Below the pieces are notes generated by a model, which did not search any database, was not told the DNA's origin, and saw only the letters and a program-made list of their open reading frames with translations. DNA of 45,205 bases from Brachionus plicatilis (Eukaryota; Rotifera; Eurotatoria; Ploima; Brachionidae): the NCBI GenBank assembly GCA_010279815.1, contig QEOQ01000206.1:481430-526634 (forward strand), read 5' to 3'. This document shows, in pieces, positions 29,951-41,819 of the stretch; positions within the stretch are counted from its first letter, which is position 1, and every line of letters begins with the position of its first letter. The translations under genes and the position numbers were made by a program.

Positions 29951-32032
29951 ATGGACACCGAAAGGCGACAAACGATTGAGTATAAATTTCTACGCCAGAA
30001 TACTCATCATCCTGTGCCTAAAAAACGCTACACATTCGTCATTTATCTGGCTCTTTTTCATGTAGCTTTCGTAGTATTGATGGGCTTCTTTTCAAAGTAT
30101 GACTTGAGCAACAAAAATGGCACTTCGAATTCTTCTGGTTTGTATGCAAGTAAGCACATATTTTTCATCATAAAACACCTAAATCTGGCATTTAGACTCA
30201 AGCCATAAAATGAGGTAATAAATAACTGAACTTCATTTTTACCAAGTTTATGGTAAAAAAAAAGCTATTTAAGTCAGACTTTGTTTTAAATTAAATCACT
30301 TCAATTTGAATGTGTAGAAATCTTAAATAATCGAAATGTCTGCTCAAAAGCTTACCAACAAGGCAATCAAATCAAAAATCTTTCCAATTTTTTTAGTCCT
30401 TTTTCATTTTTGTTTTATAATTTTGTTCGCCTTATTTACCAAATATGACCCTATATATGGACAGAGTCAAGTTCCTGGTCTTTATGCCAGTAAAAAAGCA
30501 TTCAAATAGGTTGTAAATATTTTTTAAATTTTCAATTCTAAAAGTGTTCATGGATGTTCACAGTATGATGTTTATCGGTTTTGGATTTTTGATGACATTC
30601 CTGAAGAGATATGGATATGGTGCAGTTGGTCTGAATTTTATAATTGCTGCTTTTGTTCTTGAATGGTCCATTTTGGTTCGTGGTTGGCTTGAAGCTGGCA
30701 TAAACGGAGAAGCCGACTTTACAATTAATATCAAAAGGTATTGTTTGAATAGAAGTGCTTTTTTTTCATATTTTTTTTTTCAGTTTATTAGTTGCTGATT
30801 TTTGTGCTGCCGCTGTCCTAATATCTTTCGGTGCCGTCATTGGCAAAGCAAGTTTATCACAACTAATAGTTATGGCTACATTCGAGGTAGTTATCCAAGG
30901 AGTAAATGAACTTATTGGTCTACATTATTTACAAGTAATAATAGGATTTAATTTATTAATTTATTTTAACTAATTAAAAATTAAGGCTTATGATGTCGGA
31001 GAGTCCATATATGTACATGTATTTGGAGCTTATTTTGGTCTAGCTGTTTCAAAGGTTCTTCAGGGAACAAGAGAAATCGAGAGTACCAAAGAAAGTTCGC
31101 ATTATCATTCTGATCTTTTTGCTATGATTGGTACCATTTTTCTCTTCCTCTACTGGGTATTATTTGGTTAATTAACAATTAGAATTTTGAAAGAATTTTT
31201 TTTTTCTGTAGCCATCTTTTAACTCGGCTGTGGCAGTTGACGAAGGACAAACAAGAGCTATAATAAACACCTTCTTGGGAATAGCATCTTCATGTGTAGC
31301 TACATTCATTATTTCATTGCTAGTTGGAAAAGGAAGATTGAACATGGTGCATGTACAGAACGCCACATTAGCAGGCGGTGTTGCAGTGGGAGCTGTAGCA
31401 GACATGCAAATTGAGCCTTTTGGCGCCATGATAATTGGAACTGTGGCTGGTATAATATCAACTTTGGGCTTTCAATTTTTGACACCTACACTCAATGAAT
31501 CAGTAGTCCACGATACTTGTAAATAAGTTTTCATAAATTAAAAAATAAATTAAAATTCATAATTGTAGGTGGCGTGAACAACCTGCATGGCATGCCTGGT
31601 CTATTATCCGGAATAGCTAGCGCCATTGTAGCTGCTACGGCTACTCGCGAAAACTACAATGGAAATAGGTTGTATGTATTCTACCCGTCCAGAACTCCAA
31701 TGTCAAATTCAACTGAATATTCCAACTTTTCTCTAGACTTGACAGAGTTCTCCCGAGGAGGTATGGGCAGAACAGCAGCAGTACAAGGGGGTTACCAAAT
31801 GGCAGCTCTTGCTGTGACTCTTGGCATGGCCATTATTGGAGGCATTATCACTGGTTACATAATGAAATTGCCAATTATTGAACAAATACAGGATATAGAA
31901 GAAATGTTTGATGACGAGCCAAATTGGTTAACGCCTGAAGACTATTCATTAAAGTTAACTGAGGTTCGAGTCCAAAATCGTGAAAGTGAAGAGGAAATGC
32001 AAGAAAAACGAGTCTTGCACACATCCACATAA
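29951..32032 (+). CDS. Rh-type ammonium transporter, two alternative first exons
   Basis: Exons: 1a 29951-30149 or 1b 30336-30489, then 30545-30737, 30784-30934, 30986-31156, 31212-31518, 31569-32032. With 1a the protein is 494 residues, with 1b 479. Both first exons end in phase 1 after LYA and join the same exon 2 ([19 protein letters not shown]). Rh hallmarks are the conserved Asp and first pore His in [55 protein letters not shown], the second pore His in [11 protein letters not shown], and [12 protein letters not shown] near the end. The C-terminus is charged and cytosolic. Known of the family: about 12 membrane helices form a trimeric NH3/NH4+ channel. Exon 1a carries two N-glycosylation sequons (NGT, NSS) after the first helix; 1b has none. 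It is closest to Rh50/RhCG-type proteins. Confidence 0.96.
30336..30489 (+). CDS. Alternative first exon 1b of the Rh gene
   Basis: An ATG frame of 51 codons plus one base, beginning [17 protein letters not shown], then a hydrophobic helix ([17 protein letters not shown]), TKYDP and LYA. The end has the same phase and the same LYA/GT junction as exon 1a, so both splice equally well to 30545. The helix replaces the first membrane segment of exon 1a ([18 protein letters not shown]). Transcription would need its own start site in or after exon 1a's intron, or exon skipping from a common leader. Confidence 0.8.
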
Positions 32033-32099
32033 ACCAATTCTTCCTTTTTTTTTTTACATTTTTTCCCAACAAAAAAACAATTAATTAATTTCATTTCCC

Positions 32100-32105
32100 A
32101 ATAAA
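32100..32105 (+). promoter_or_regulatory. Poly(A) signal of the Rh gene
   Basis: AATAAA 68 bases after the Rh stop codon, the first canonical signal downstream. Confidence 0.65.
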
Positions 32106-35100
32106 ACGCTCATTGTCCACAAAAGCTGAACATTTTGATCAATTTTTTTGGTTATGTCATCTATTTAAATGTTTTCAGTATGGACAGTTTTCGTTTGTTA
32201 ATTTTGATTTTTTCTAGTTTTGATAATTTAAATCAATAAAATTTACAACCCTTTGTTTAAAAGATTTTATTAGTTTTATTCTATTTGCTTCAAATTTCAT
32301 ATGATGATTATGAAATTAATATCGTTTATTGTTTTTGTTGTTCCTTTAATGTTATTACACAATTAAATTAAATAAAATCAAGCCGTTTATTAGACTTGAA
32401 CCTAAATTTCAGATTTATAGATAAATCTATAAATAATAAAACCTAAAAATTAAGCTTCTGAAAATTATTCGATTTTTGTCTTTTAGCATAAACTTTAATT
32501 TAAAGTCAGATCTTGTATTTTTTTCTAGTAAAGATAAGAGTAGTAAATGTGCCAAAGAATTGATTTAATAAAACATGAAATCCTATTATTATTATTAAGA
32601 GAATTATATTTTAGTATTGAAAAAAAGTTTTTGATCGAATTGAAAAAAATTCTATTAATATTTCTTTTTTTTGTTCAAGCAATTAATATTGCTTTAATTT
32701 GAAAAATTAAATTCATGATTTATGTTTTTAAGGATCTTTTGGCTTAGCATCCACCACCGATATTAATCATTAAATCGTTACTTTAACTTTAAATTTAATT
32801 TTTAAATTAAACGAAATCGATTAATAATAAATTGCGTACTAAATAAATTCTAATACTAAAAGTAAAATAATTAATGATCAAAACGTTAGTTTACTATTAT
32901 TTTAGACCAAAGTAATTATGAATATTGAAAGAGTCTAAGAATATTAAGCAAATTACTGGGTTTTAATTTTCATAACCTAAATTCAAAATATATTTTGCTT
33001 TTTTTTTCCTTTTTTATCTGTAAATTTCTGGTTTAATTATGAACAAAAAATAATTATATTTTATTAAACTTTTTATTTAATAGAACTTTTTCGAGTCCAA
33101 AACTTAGAAGATTGGACTGAATAAATTATTATAAAGTTCGAATTTTTGCTAAAAATTTCTAATAAAAAATTATTGATTTTTGTTTAGAAATTTTTGTGCG
33201 GTACCATACCAATAACGATTCTTCTCTATGCAGCTTTAATAATCATAATAATAATCATAATTAATAATTCAGGCTAAGGAATACAAATAATTATGTTCAC
33301 AATGAAAAAATATTCTCCCCGTTTGCATCCTCCTAGTTCGATTTGTTTGAAATCCAAAATTATTCTTTTTTCCTCTCAACTAAACTCAAATTTTTCGCCA
33401 CATTCTGGTTACTCTGCAAGCGAAACTAGATAGCTAAGTCATTTGTGAGGCATATTGAACACAGGGCGCAATTATACTTATTTTATCATAAAATAACCCG
33501 CATAATATGTCTAACTAAGGCTTCGAAATATGCACTCACTAATGGTTTAAATTTGCCAAATCTTTGTATTATAATAATTAATAAATAATCGTTGTTAATT
33601 GTTACAAAAAATTTTCCTATACGATTATCTTACAACCAGTGGTAAAGTCAGCAGCAAGCATTGCTTCGAATTTGTTAATTTACATCGAGAAAATACATAT
33701 AGAAATAGTATTACAAAAATTAGTTTTAATCATTAAATTTTTAATTATTATGATCATGTTTTTGGTTTTTTAGGATATTTTTATTATTAGTTTATTTTTA
33801 TAGCTCGTTGAATTAGAGTGTCAAATAGGAGAGAAAAAAATTATTGAAGGTTATCTCTAAGCGAGAATTTAGTTAACCTGAATAATGTTATTTTTTTGCT
33901 CTGAAATTATACCCTGATTTATAACAGTCTGACAATTTCCGTTTATATTTTTAAACGGTAAATTAGAATTTTTTTAAAGCATTTTTTTTAGATTTTTTTT
34001 TAATTAAGATTTATAAGAAAAAGATAAATAGATAAAAGTCAAAATATTTAGAAATTGAAAAATTATTTAAATTTTTTGTTTAGTTATGATTAAATAAATG
34101 AAATAAGCTTTCTATAATGCAGTCTTTAAAAATTAAAAAACAATAATTTAACAAAAGCCTTGTATTGTCTGACAAATTTTTTTTTTAATTTGAATTTTTT
34201 TTAAAAATAATTAATCAAATCCTTTCGATTGTTTAGAGGAAATTTTTTATTTTTTTGTTCTTTTTTTGTTATTGTTCTAATATTTCTGAAAGATCGATCA
34301 AATGTTACACAGTTTTGACAAGAATAAAGTAAATAATCAAAAATTAAAAAAAAAAAGATTTTAAGCTATTTTTATTAAAAAAAAGGAATACAAAATAATA
34401 TTTTTCTAATACTTAATAGTTTAAATATGCAAAACTCTGTAATTTTTTCTTATCAACAAAACTTGGTTATTTTTAAGCATATAACCAAGCATGGTTCATT
34501 ACATCAAAATATGTATCTGCGTTAAATTTTATAATTAATAAATCTTTGATCAATATCAATGATTTTTTGTTTATGCTGGTTTATGCAAAGTGTTTCGAAA
34601 ATTAAAAGTAAAATCTTATTTTTCTTCTTAATACTTTTTATATTTTTTTCACATGCTTTTTGTTCTACTGAACTTCATATGGCTAGGAATTTTTCAAAAT
34701 GAAAATAATTTTTCTTAAATTATTGTTTCTTGTTGAGATTTGAATTTTTTGTCTAGAAAACATTGGCTTTGTGCAGGAAATTTTAAGGTTGTTATAATTA
34801 TAGAAAATTTTCAATAAAAGTCAAGCAAAGATTTTCTCCTATCAATTCCATCAGTTGATATTTTAATATTTATGTAGAGTGAATGCAAATTTTATTAATT
34901 TTAATTTGTCTATCCTAAAACGCTTTATATTTACTTCGATCGTTTAATTTTAATGATTATTTAAATAAGTTCAGCAACAATTTTTACCTTTAAATACCTC
35001 AGACCCAAATGACTTATTGCTGGCAATATTCTTATAAATTACACTTATTCCATTAATCATTCAATTCCAGGACTCGTAATCATCAATTCAAAGTTATAAA

Positions 35101-37800
35101 GCTGATTGTCATCAATTTAAAAAATAAATATGATGCATCAAAGTTATTCTTTTCTTCTTAAGAAATTCTCAAGGGAACATTTATTCTTTGGCGAAAAGTA
35201 ATTAATCATTTTAATGCAGAGTTGATTTTTAACTATTAATGAAAAATAAGCCTAGTGCGGATATCAATTTATTTGAATATTAATTATTAATGTTAAAATT
35301 TAAGAATACTCTGGTGTGTATTTAAATGGCTTTATACTTTTTAAAGTTTGTCAATTTCACTACAGACAAATTAATATTTTTTTTAAGCCAAATTGTTGAA
35401 TAACAGAGATTTTTCAGTTTAAATCAAACAAAGCTTGTTTGGTACAATTTCCTTAAAAGCTCACAATTGATTTCAAATGGATTGCGCAACGATTCCTGTT
35501 ACCTGTTACCCAACTTTTCAATCTGCATAATTCTCGCTAAATGTAATTATCCAACACCAAGTAAGAGATTAAAGATTGATTAATCGATTTTCTGATTTGC
35601 AAATTATTTTTGTTTTACTTAAAAACAGCTTTGCTGAAAGCACTCATTCTAGCCTTATACTCGGCTTTTTATTGAAATTCGATAATATGAAAAGTTTTTT
35701 CCTTCTGCTGGCAATTTCTCGTTTCATTAGAAAATAAAATATGTTCCAGCTAGATCTGCTTCTTGTTTCGTTTGAACAAAACTATAAAGCAATAAAAAGG
35801 AAAAAAAGAGAAGAGAAGCAATGGCACAATAACAACAAAAAAAGCTAGTATTAAGATAAGCTTTTAGCATTAAATTATTACAATTCAATTTAAATAACAT
35901 AAAAAGAAAAACAACAATATGAAATTTTCTGCTAATTGAAATTTAAGTTATTCATTCCTTTTTTTAATTTTGTTTTAAGAGAAAATGCTGATATGGTAGC
36001 CTTTTCTACTAAATAGTAAATTTCAGGACATAATTTTGGAAATGTTTTTCCATTTAAAAAAAAATCAATTTATTTCAGTAAAGGATTCAAAAAGTGAAAA
36101 GAGCTTATATTAAATTTATGTTTTGAGAGCCATTGTGCATATTGTTTAATTTTTTAAATTTTGCAAAGCTTTTTGAGAATTTTTTTAAAATTTTTTAGTA
36201 AACAATTGATCAAATTTCAACAGGAAAAAAATTATCGGGATAACTTTTTTTTTTCCAATTTAAAAATTTTTAAATTTTTTTCAAAGCCCTGATCAATTTT
36301 TAATTAAAAATTATCGAGTTTTAATGTGAGAAGAAATTTATTAAAAAATTATGCTTGTGAGCATAATGTATCTTTAATAAAGCTAAAATGACGGATATAA
36401 ATTTCAGTTTTAGAATTGTGTGCATGAAATAAAAATGATTAAGGAATGCTCAAGTCAACTACGCTGGTATGTGAAAATTACGAAAGATTAAAAAAAAAAG
36501 TCTGATAGAAAAAATTAGTTCAAAAAGAAATGAATTAAGAATTTTTTATTTAGCGATCAGAATAGTAATCAATTTTTAAAAAAATTTTGCAAAAAAAATA
36601 AATCATAAAATAACTTGTCAAGTTGCTTAATTGATTTAAAGTATTTAAAATGAATAAAAAAGATAAATATTCCTATTAATTTCTTTCGGATAAATCACTT
36701 TTAGATAATAATTTATTTAAACAGGCTTCCATTAATCTTTGAATAAGCAATTTTTAATAACTTTCGAACATTTTTCTTTTTAAAAATTAATCTCTATTAG
36801 TTTAAAATTCTGAATTATCCGAGTAAATAAAAATCATAGCTCGATTTATTTTGAAATATTTAAAATCATAAATCAAAATTATGGCTTTTGGCATTCAGGC
36901 AATTTTTTTTATTTATCCAACCATTTGCCAAATGTAATATGATGTTAAATTTACGATATACAATGTCAGGATTAAATTTGCTTTTGGGCTGTCAAAGCTG
37001 AATCTAAAAAAAATAAGCTCAAATTAGGATCGATTTACTTCCCTAAATCAAAAAGAGCTAGATACCTTGTTTGCATTTAATAATTTGAAAGCGAAAATTC
37101 TTCCATTGAAGCCAAATAACACCTAATCTATAATTACAAGGAAATATTAAACGTAAAGGAAAAATGTGGGTGAAAGCTTGAAAATGCTATTAGCAATGTT
37201 AGACAAATTGAGTTAGGTTTTTTTAACACCTTCGAAAATAAATATAATAGTACGATTAAAGAATTATTTTAAAATTAATTAAAAATTTATATTATATATA
37301 TCAGTGTCAATTTAAAAAATGTGTCATTTTGGCAAATGATAAAATTCCAAAGAAAATAAATTGCATATTCACACAAGTGCTTTTTTCGAAAATTTGAGTT
37401 CAAGTTTGGCTTGAAATGTAATGGGAAGATTTTTTAATAAAATTAATAAATTAATTAAGTGTTTTGTTTAATTTTTGTTAAAATTTAAATTTTAACAAAT
37501 TTTTTTTATGGATGAAAATAAATTTTTGCTGAGAAAAAATTTAACATTGCAATTAACTTTTAGTAAAACAATTAAAAATTAGTTATTTTGATTTTTTTTT
37601 AAATTTTTAAAATGTCTGGTTAAAGAAAAAATAAAAATTATCATATTTTTTAAGTCATTTTACAAAATGATAGTGACATGTTTATAAATTTAAAATAAAA
37701 CTTCCTTTAGCTCATTTGTTTTTTCATAGAACTTAATTTTTTTTAATTAGATAGAGTTAAAGTTGAAAACTCGCATTATTAAGGTTGTTTGCTCAAAGAG
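32106..37800. other. Long AT-rich intergenic region, no gene recognised
   Basis: 5.7 kb between the Rh gene and the calcium-channel subunit. No frame matched a family, and no paired repeats were evident. GC-richer patches at about 33185-33480 and 35480-35800 could be non-coding leader exons or enhancers of CACNB, whose 5' leader must lie somewhere here; this is only a possibility. Confidence 0.5.
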
Positions 37801-37827
37801 ATGAGGTTGGATATGTTGCCAACCTAA
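37801..37827 (+). promoter_or_regulatory. Upstream ORF and stem-loop before CACNB start
   Basis: A nine-codon upstream ORF (ATG, seven codons, TAA; peptide MRLDMLPT) ends 4 bases before the CACNB ATG at 37832. Within it AGGTTGG (37804-37810) and CCAACCT (37819-37825) form a 7-bp stem with an 8-base loop. Such a uORF/hairpin would be expected to reduce initiation at the main ATG if it is in the mRNA; that is inference. Confidence 0.5.
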
Positions 37828-37831
37828 AAAC

Positions 37832-39165
37832 ATGTCTAATTTATATTCATCAGCACAGCTAAAAACAAACCCTTCACAAGACAATTTTTTGCTTTATTCT
37901 TTTAATCAAAACACTACGGCTGCAAACACTACAAATAAGTTCGGACACTCGCAGCATTTGAACGCCAGACAGCTTCCGAATCAAAAGAATTTTTCAGACA
38001 GCTCATTCAATCGTCAGGGATCAAACGACTCCAACTACAGTGGCCCATCGAGTGGGGGCGACTTTAGCTACGAAGAAGCCGAGAGAAATAAAATTTCCAG
38101 ATTAAATCCCATACCGAGTGGTAGTAGTAGTGCAAACCTGAGTGCTACTGCTACTGCTAGCCGCAACCGAGTAGACAATAAACCGCATCAACAACGAAGC
38201 CAAGATGCCAAACAAGAAATTGAACTATGCAGGGTAAATTCTAGAATTAAAATATTGTGGGTCTAGTTAGTCTTTTTATTTCACATGAGTTTTACAAAAT
38301 CTAATATCATCATTATTAGTCTATTAAATAAACTTTAGGGTTTTCAAAAAAAGCTTCCCATTTTCTTTTCTTCTCAATTTATATCCAGAGTAAAAGAAGG
38401 AAAAAACTTTTTTTATTCGATTTTTTCTCGTTTAAAAAGGGAATTTCGATATAAATTTATTGAAATCATTCAATTATTCAAATAATTTTTACTTTAACCA
38501 AGGAAAAACATTATTTATTTTATGTTATTATTCAATTTAAAAAAAAAAAACATAAGAATAATAATAGATTAATTTTTTCATAATAATTTTTTGTTTGAAC
38601 TAAAAAAATCAATTGAATTACTTAATTTTATATATAATCACGTCAATTCTCTTACGTAAAACAAATTACAGCTTTCAATTATTTTATTTATATTTATTTT
38701 TCATCGAACCATTGTCAAAAATCGAATAACTCAATCTTTTTTTTTTATTTTTTCTCTTCTGGTCAATTGAAAATTTCAGTTTATAATTTAAAGTAGAAAC
38801 TCAATTTTTATTTTTTCAACTTTTCAATATGTAAAAATTTCGTGAACACTTTCCTAACATGGGGCTGAAAAGAAGGCTATCGTCTTTCGGAACTGCCCAG
38901 GGTATCCACCCAAATTATATTTTTTTAATTAATAATAGAAAAAATTGTCAAAAATCAAAAAATTGTGAAATAAAAAGTTTATCCTACTGGTTAGATCCTT
39001 ATTTGATAATTATTTTTTAATTTTTCTTTTAATTTCAAGACAAAACCAGTATTATTTGCCGTTAGAACTAATGTTTCTTATGAACCCTCAAAGGAGCATA
39101 ATGCACCTGTTCCAATGGACATGATTGTCAGTTTTGATGTCAAAGATTATCTCCACATCAAGCAT
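37832..39165 (+). CDS. CACNB: Voltage-gated calcium channel beta subunit, first two exons
   Basis: Exon 1 is 37832-38233 (134 codons, phase 0) and exon 2 is 39040-39165 (42 codons, phase 0, GTAAGT donor). Exon 1 is Ser/Asn/Gln-rich, and [20 protein letters not shown] matches the conserved [20 protein letters not shown] region before the SH3 domain. Exon 2 is the start of the SH3 domain: [18 protein letters not shown], then [13 protein letters not shown] (family TKPVAFAVRTNVGYNP ... KDFLHIKE). Known of the family: a MAGUK-like protein with SH3 and guanylate-kinase domains that binds the alpha-1 I-II linker and brings the channel to the membrane. The next expected exon (KYNNDWWIGR) is not found before the window ends, so the following intron is at least 6 kb. 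The short linker usually present before TKPV is only partly represented, so one small exon in 38234-39039 could be missing. Confidence 0.93.
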
Positions 39166-40275
39166 GTAAGTTAAATGTATTCATTTTTATCTAATAATCT
39201 AATTCTTGAATTTTTTTCAAATGCTTGAAAATAAATTTTGCCTTGTCAAATTTTTAAATAAGTTTTAAAAATTGATCATTTAATTGAATTCAATTAAACA
39301 ACAATTTAATTACATTATTTTTTATTTTTACTTTAAGTTCTATAAAAAATGTTTAACTCAAACGAAATTTTAAAATAATATAAATATAGCTTTTGCAAAG
39401 CTTTCACAATTTAATTTTAATTTTAATATTTTATTATGGTGCACAAATTTAAAAGAAACAACAGGACGAGGTCCAACAAATGTATTCTTATATTTAGTAG
39501 GAATAATTTTGACTAAAATAAAATGATAACGCCCATTTTTGTGATTTTCTCCTATATTAATCTTCTAAACTTTTAAATTAATATTTTGGGCTTAAATTTC
39601 AATTAAATGTAAGAAAAAATTTTTGGGTCCACCTCGTTTAGTGATCACATGGTCAGATATTTTTTGAACTTTGTTTCAAAGTATGCTTGAGCTCCAAAAA
39701 ATCAGAAAATATTTTCTTGTTATTATTAATATTAATCACCGATTAAATCAGAAATAATTGTTCCAAAAAAATAATTTTTATAAAAATAGTAGGGAAAATT
39801 AAGGTAATTAAGGTAATAATAGGGAAAATTAAAAATAGAGAATCGTCCAATTAGTAAAAATAGAGAATAATTTTATCAGAAAAAATAATTTTTTTTGTAA
39901 AATAGAGAATACCTTAATTCGAAATACAGAAAAAAAATAAAGATAAAAAGAGATGTTCTTTAATTTGAGTAAATATTGACTAAATAATAAATACTGAATG
40001 AGTAAGTTAGTTTTTTTGACATATTTTAATTGTTTTTTTTTAGAATAAATTTTATCAATCAATAAATTAGACAAAACATTCATAAACAATTCTAAATTTA
40101 ATTTATTGTATTCTAATACTTGTTTTTTGATTTAATCTTCACGAATCTTTCTTTGGTCCCCATTATATAAAAGTACTAAATCACTTTCCATATTGTTTTG
40201 TTCTTTTCTAAAAAATTCTACAACTTTTGGGTATTCTGAATTTAAGAACAAAAATGAAATTTTTAAAAGAAATAA
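39166..40275. other. CACNB intron, first part, nothing recognised
   Basis: AT-rich intronic DNA with no exon matching the SH3 domain. Short A/T-rich direct repeats near 39790-39905 (AATAGAGAAT, AGGTAATTAAGGTAAT) are the only local structure. Confidence 0.45.
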
Positions 40276-40507
40276 CTTTTTTACTTTGAGTCTAAAAATT
40301 GTTCTGCAAAATGTATCAGCTGATACAAATTTTGTACTAACCAAACTAAGTCTCTACAAAAACTCTGCAACTTTGCAAAGCACTAAATGTATTAGAAAAT
40401 CATTCAAATTAAATTGCAGAGTTTTTGCAGAGACTTAGTTTGGTTGGTATAAGTTTGCATCAGCTGATACATTTTGCAGAACAATTTTTAGACTCACAGT
40501 AAAAAAT
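40276..40507. mobile_element. Hairpin MITE with about 95-bp near-perfect inverted arms
   Basis: The left arm starts TTTTTTACTTTGAGTCTAAA at about 40276 and reads on through AATTGTTCTGCAAAATG, TATCAGCTGATAC, CCAAACTAAGTCTCT and AAAAACTCTGCAA. The reverse complement of the right arm, from 40507 inward, is nearly identical (ACTGTGAGTCTAAAAATTG ...). A loop of only about 40 bp separates them, so the whole 230-bp element folds on itself. It is non-coding. It shares the TGTATCAGCTGATAC core with the repeat at 24772-25262. The target-site duplication was not resolved because the ends are A/T runs. Confidence 0.85.
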
Positions 40508-40574
40508 GTATTCATTTTAGATTTTTGTTCTTTGTTACAGAATTCACAATGCCAACTTTTGCAACTTTTAAGTT

Positions 40575-40662
40575 ACTACATGAGTCTGGTTTAATTCGCA
40601 AATGCCAAGACTCAACATTGTTATTCGTTCTTGGTAAGTCTTATTTTAGTCTCTCATGTAGT
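40575..40662. repeat. Short inverted repeat, 10-bp arms
   Basis: ACTACATGAG (40575-40584) and CTCATGTAGT (40653-40662) are perfect inverted ends of an 88-bp stretch of non-coding sequence immediately downstream of the hairpin MITE. Confidence 0.6.
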
Positions 40663-40948
40663 TTTCCAATATAATTGTTCTCTACATAATCTAAAAATTG
40701 CCTAGCTCTATTAGGAGGACTGCATATCTAAATAGCAAGTATTAAAATAAGATATTAAAAATAGCAATATCAAAATAAAAAGTGTCAAAATAACTAACTG
40801 AAAATAGCGTGTATTTATTAATTTATTTATTAAATAGCTAGAGGTAAGGCATGTATAAATATTTAATTTTTCAGGAAAGAGAGAAGAATGTATCAAAATA
40901 ACATCACTATTATATGTTGTTCAAAATAACACTAAATAAGCTTTAATA

Positions 40949-41576
40949 TACCGTAAACTCGCGTTGTGGACTCTAAGAGTAAAGCCCAAATTCAACCTTT
41001 TTTCTTTTAGAGCTAATTACATAGTTTCTATGTTATAACAATTAAAATTGAATTAGCCGGAAAATACCTTGAATATGGGTTATTTTCCATTAATAAAGCC
41101 TAAATTTAGCTTTTATTCTAACAAAAAAATGGCCTTTATTCTCATTAAAAAAATTAAAAATAAAAAAAATTGTAGAGCTAATTTCGAAATAGAAAATAAG
41201 TCAAACTAAGCTTTTTTCTATTTTTGCACTTTACTCTAGGAGCATTTTTATAAGAAATTAAAGGTAAAATTTTAAAAAATTTGTTTAAAAAATCAATTGA
41301 ATTCGATGCGGTAATTCGATATAAATTAGTTAGTTAAATGAATAATATAAAAAGAAATGTCAATTTTTATTTGGTCTGATAATTTATCCATTTTGATCAC
41401 GTGGAAGCTATTTACATTTTTTGAATTTTGAGTTAAAACTCTATTCGCTTGATTATTGACAATTACTTGAGAATTTACATCTATATCTCTTAATAGATAA
41501 CGTCCTGTTAATAACCCTAACCCTAACGTCCTGTTAATTGTAAATAATCAAGCGAATAACGCGAGTTTACGGTAAT
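40949..41576. mobile_element. MITE with TACCGTAAACTCGCGTT ends, TA-flanked
   Basis: TACCGTAAACTCGCGTT at 40949-40965 is matched exactly, in inverted orientation, by AACGCGAGTTTACGGTA ending near 41575. If the outer TA is the duplicated target, the element is about 625 bp with Tc1/mariner-like TA duplication and TIRs starting CCGTAAACTCGCG. Inside, ATTCGCTTGATTATTGACAA (from about 41443) is inverted near the right end (AATAATCAAGCGAATAA), a second nested arm pair. No transposase frame is present. Confidence 0.75.
41512..41527. repeat. Interstitial telomere-like repeat, two units
   Basis: TAACCCTAACCCTAAC, two and a half units of the TTAGGG-type animal telomere repeat, sits between two copies of AACGTCCTGTTAAT (41499-41512 and 41525-41538). 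The flank duplication suggests insertion at a repaired break. Confidence 0.8.
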
Positions 41577-41819
41577 ATCACAGAAAAAAAAAACGCAGCT
41601 ACACAGTTTCGGCTATTATTTTAGCATCTTTCTTAAGTTTAAATATGCAAAATACTTTCAAACAAATTATTTTGAGTGTTTTTTTTTTAAATAATCTAAA
41701 TTACAATTTTTTACAATAAAAATTATTGAATATTATATTTTCTATCTATTTATTAAAAAAAGCCTTAATTAAAAAACCTCAAAAATGCGCTTTTTTTACA
41801 ATGAAGCTATTTCTAGGAT

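Noticed and set aside
38860..38918. Possible alternative CACNB first exon (ATG GGG CTG AAA AGA AGG, donor GTATCC)
   Set aside because: The frame would leave phase 1 at the GT, but exon 2 at 39040 is entered in phase 0, so it does not splice in frame. No other support.
39829..40089. Minus-strand 86-codon frame
   Set aside because: Low-complexity Lys/Leu/Phe translation of A/T-rich intron.
40193..40438. Overlapping frames on both strands
   Set aside because: Both run through the hairpin MITE; the frames arise from its symmetric arms.
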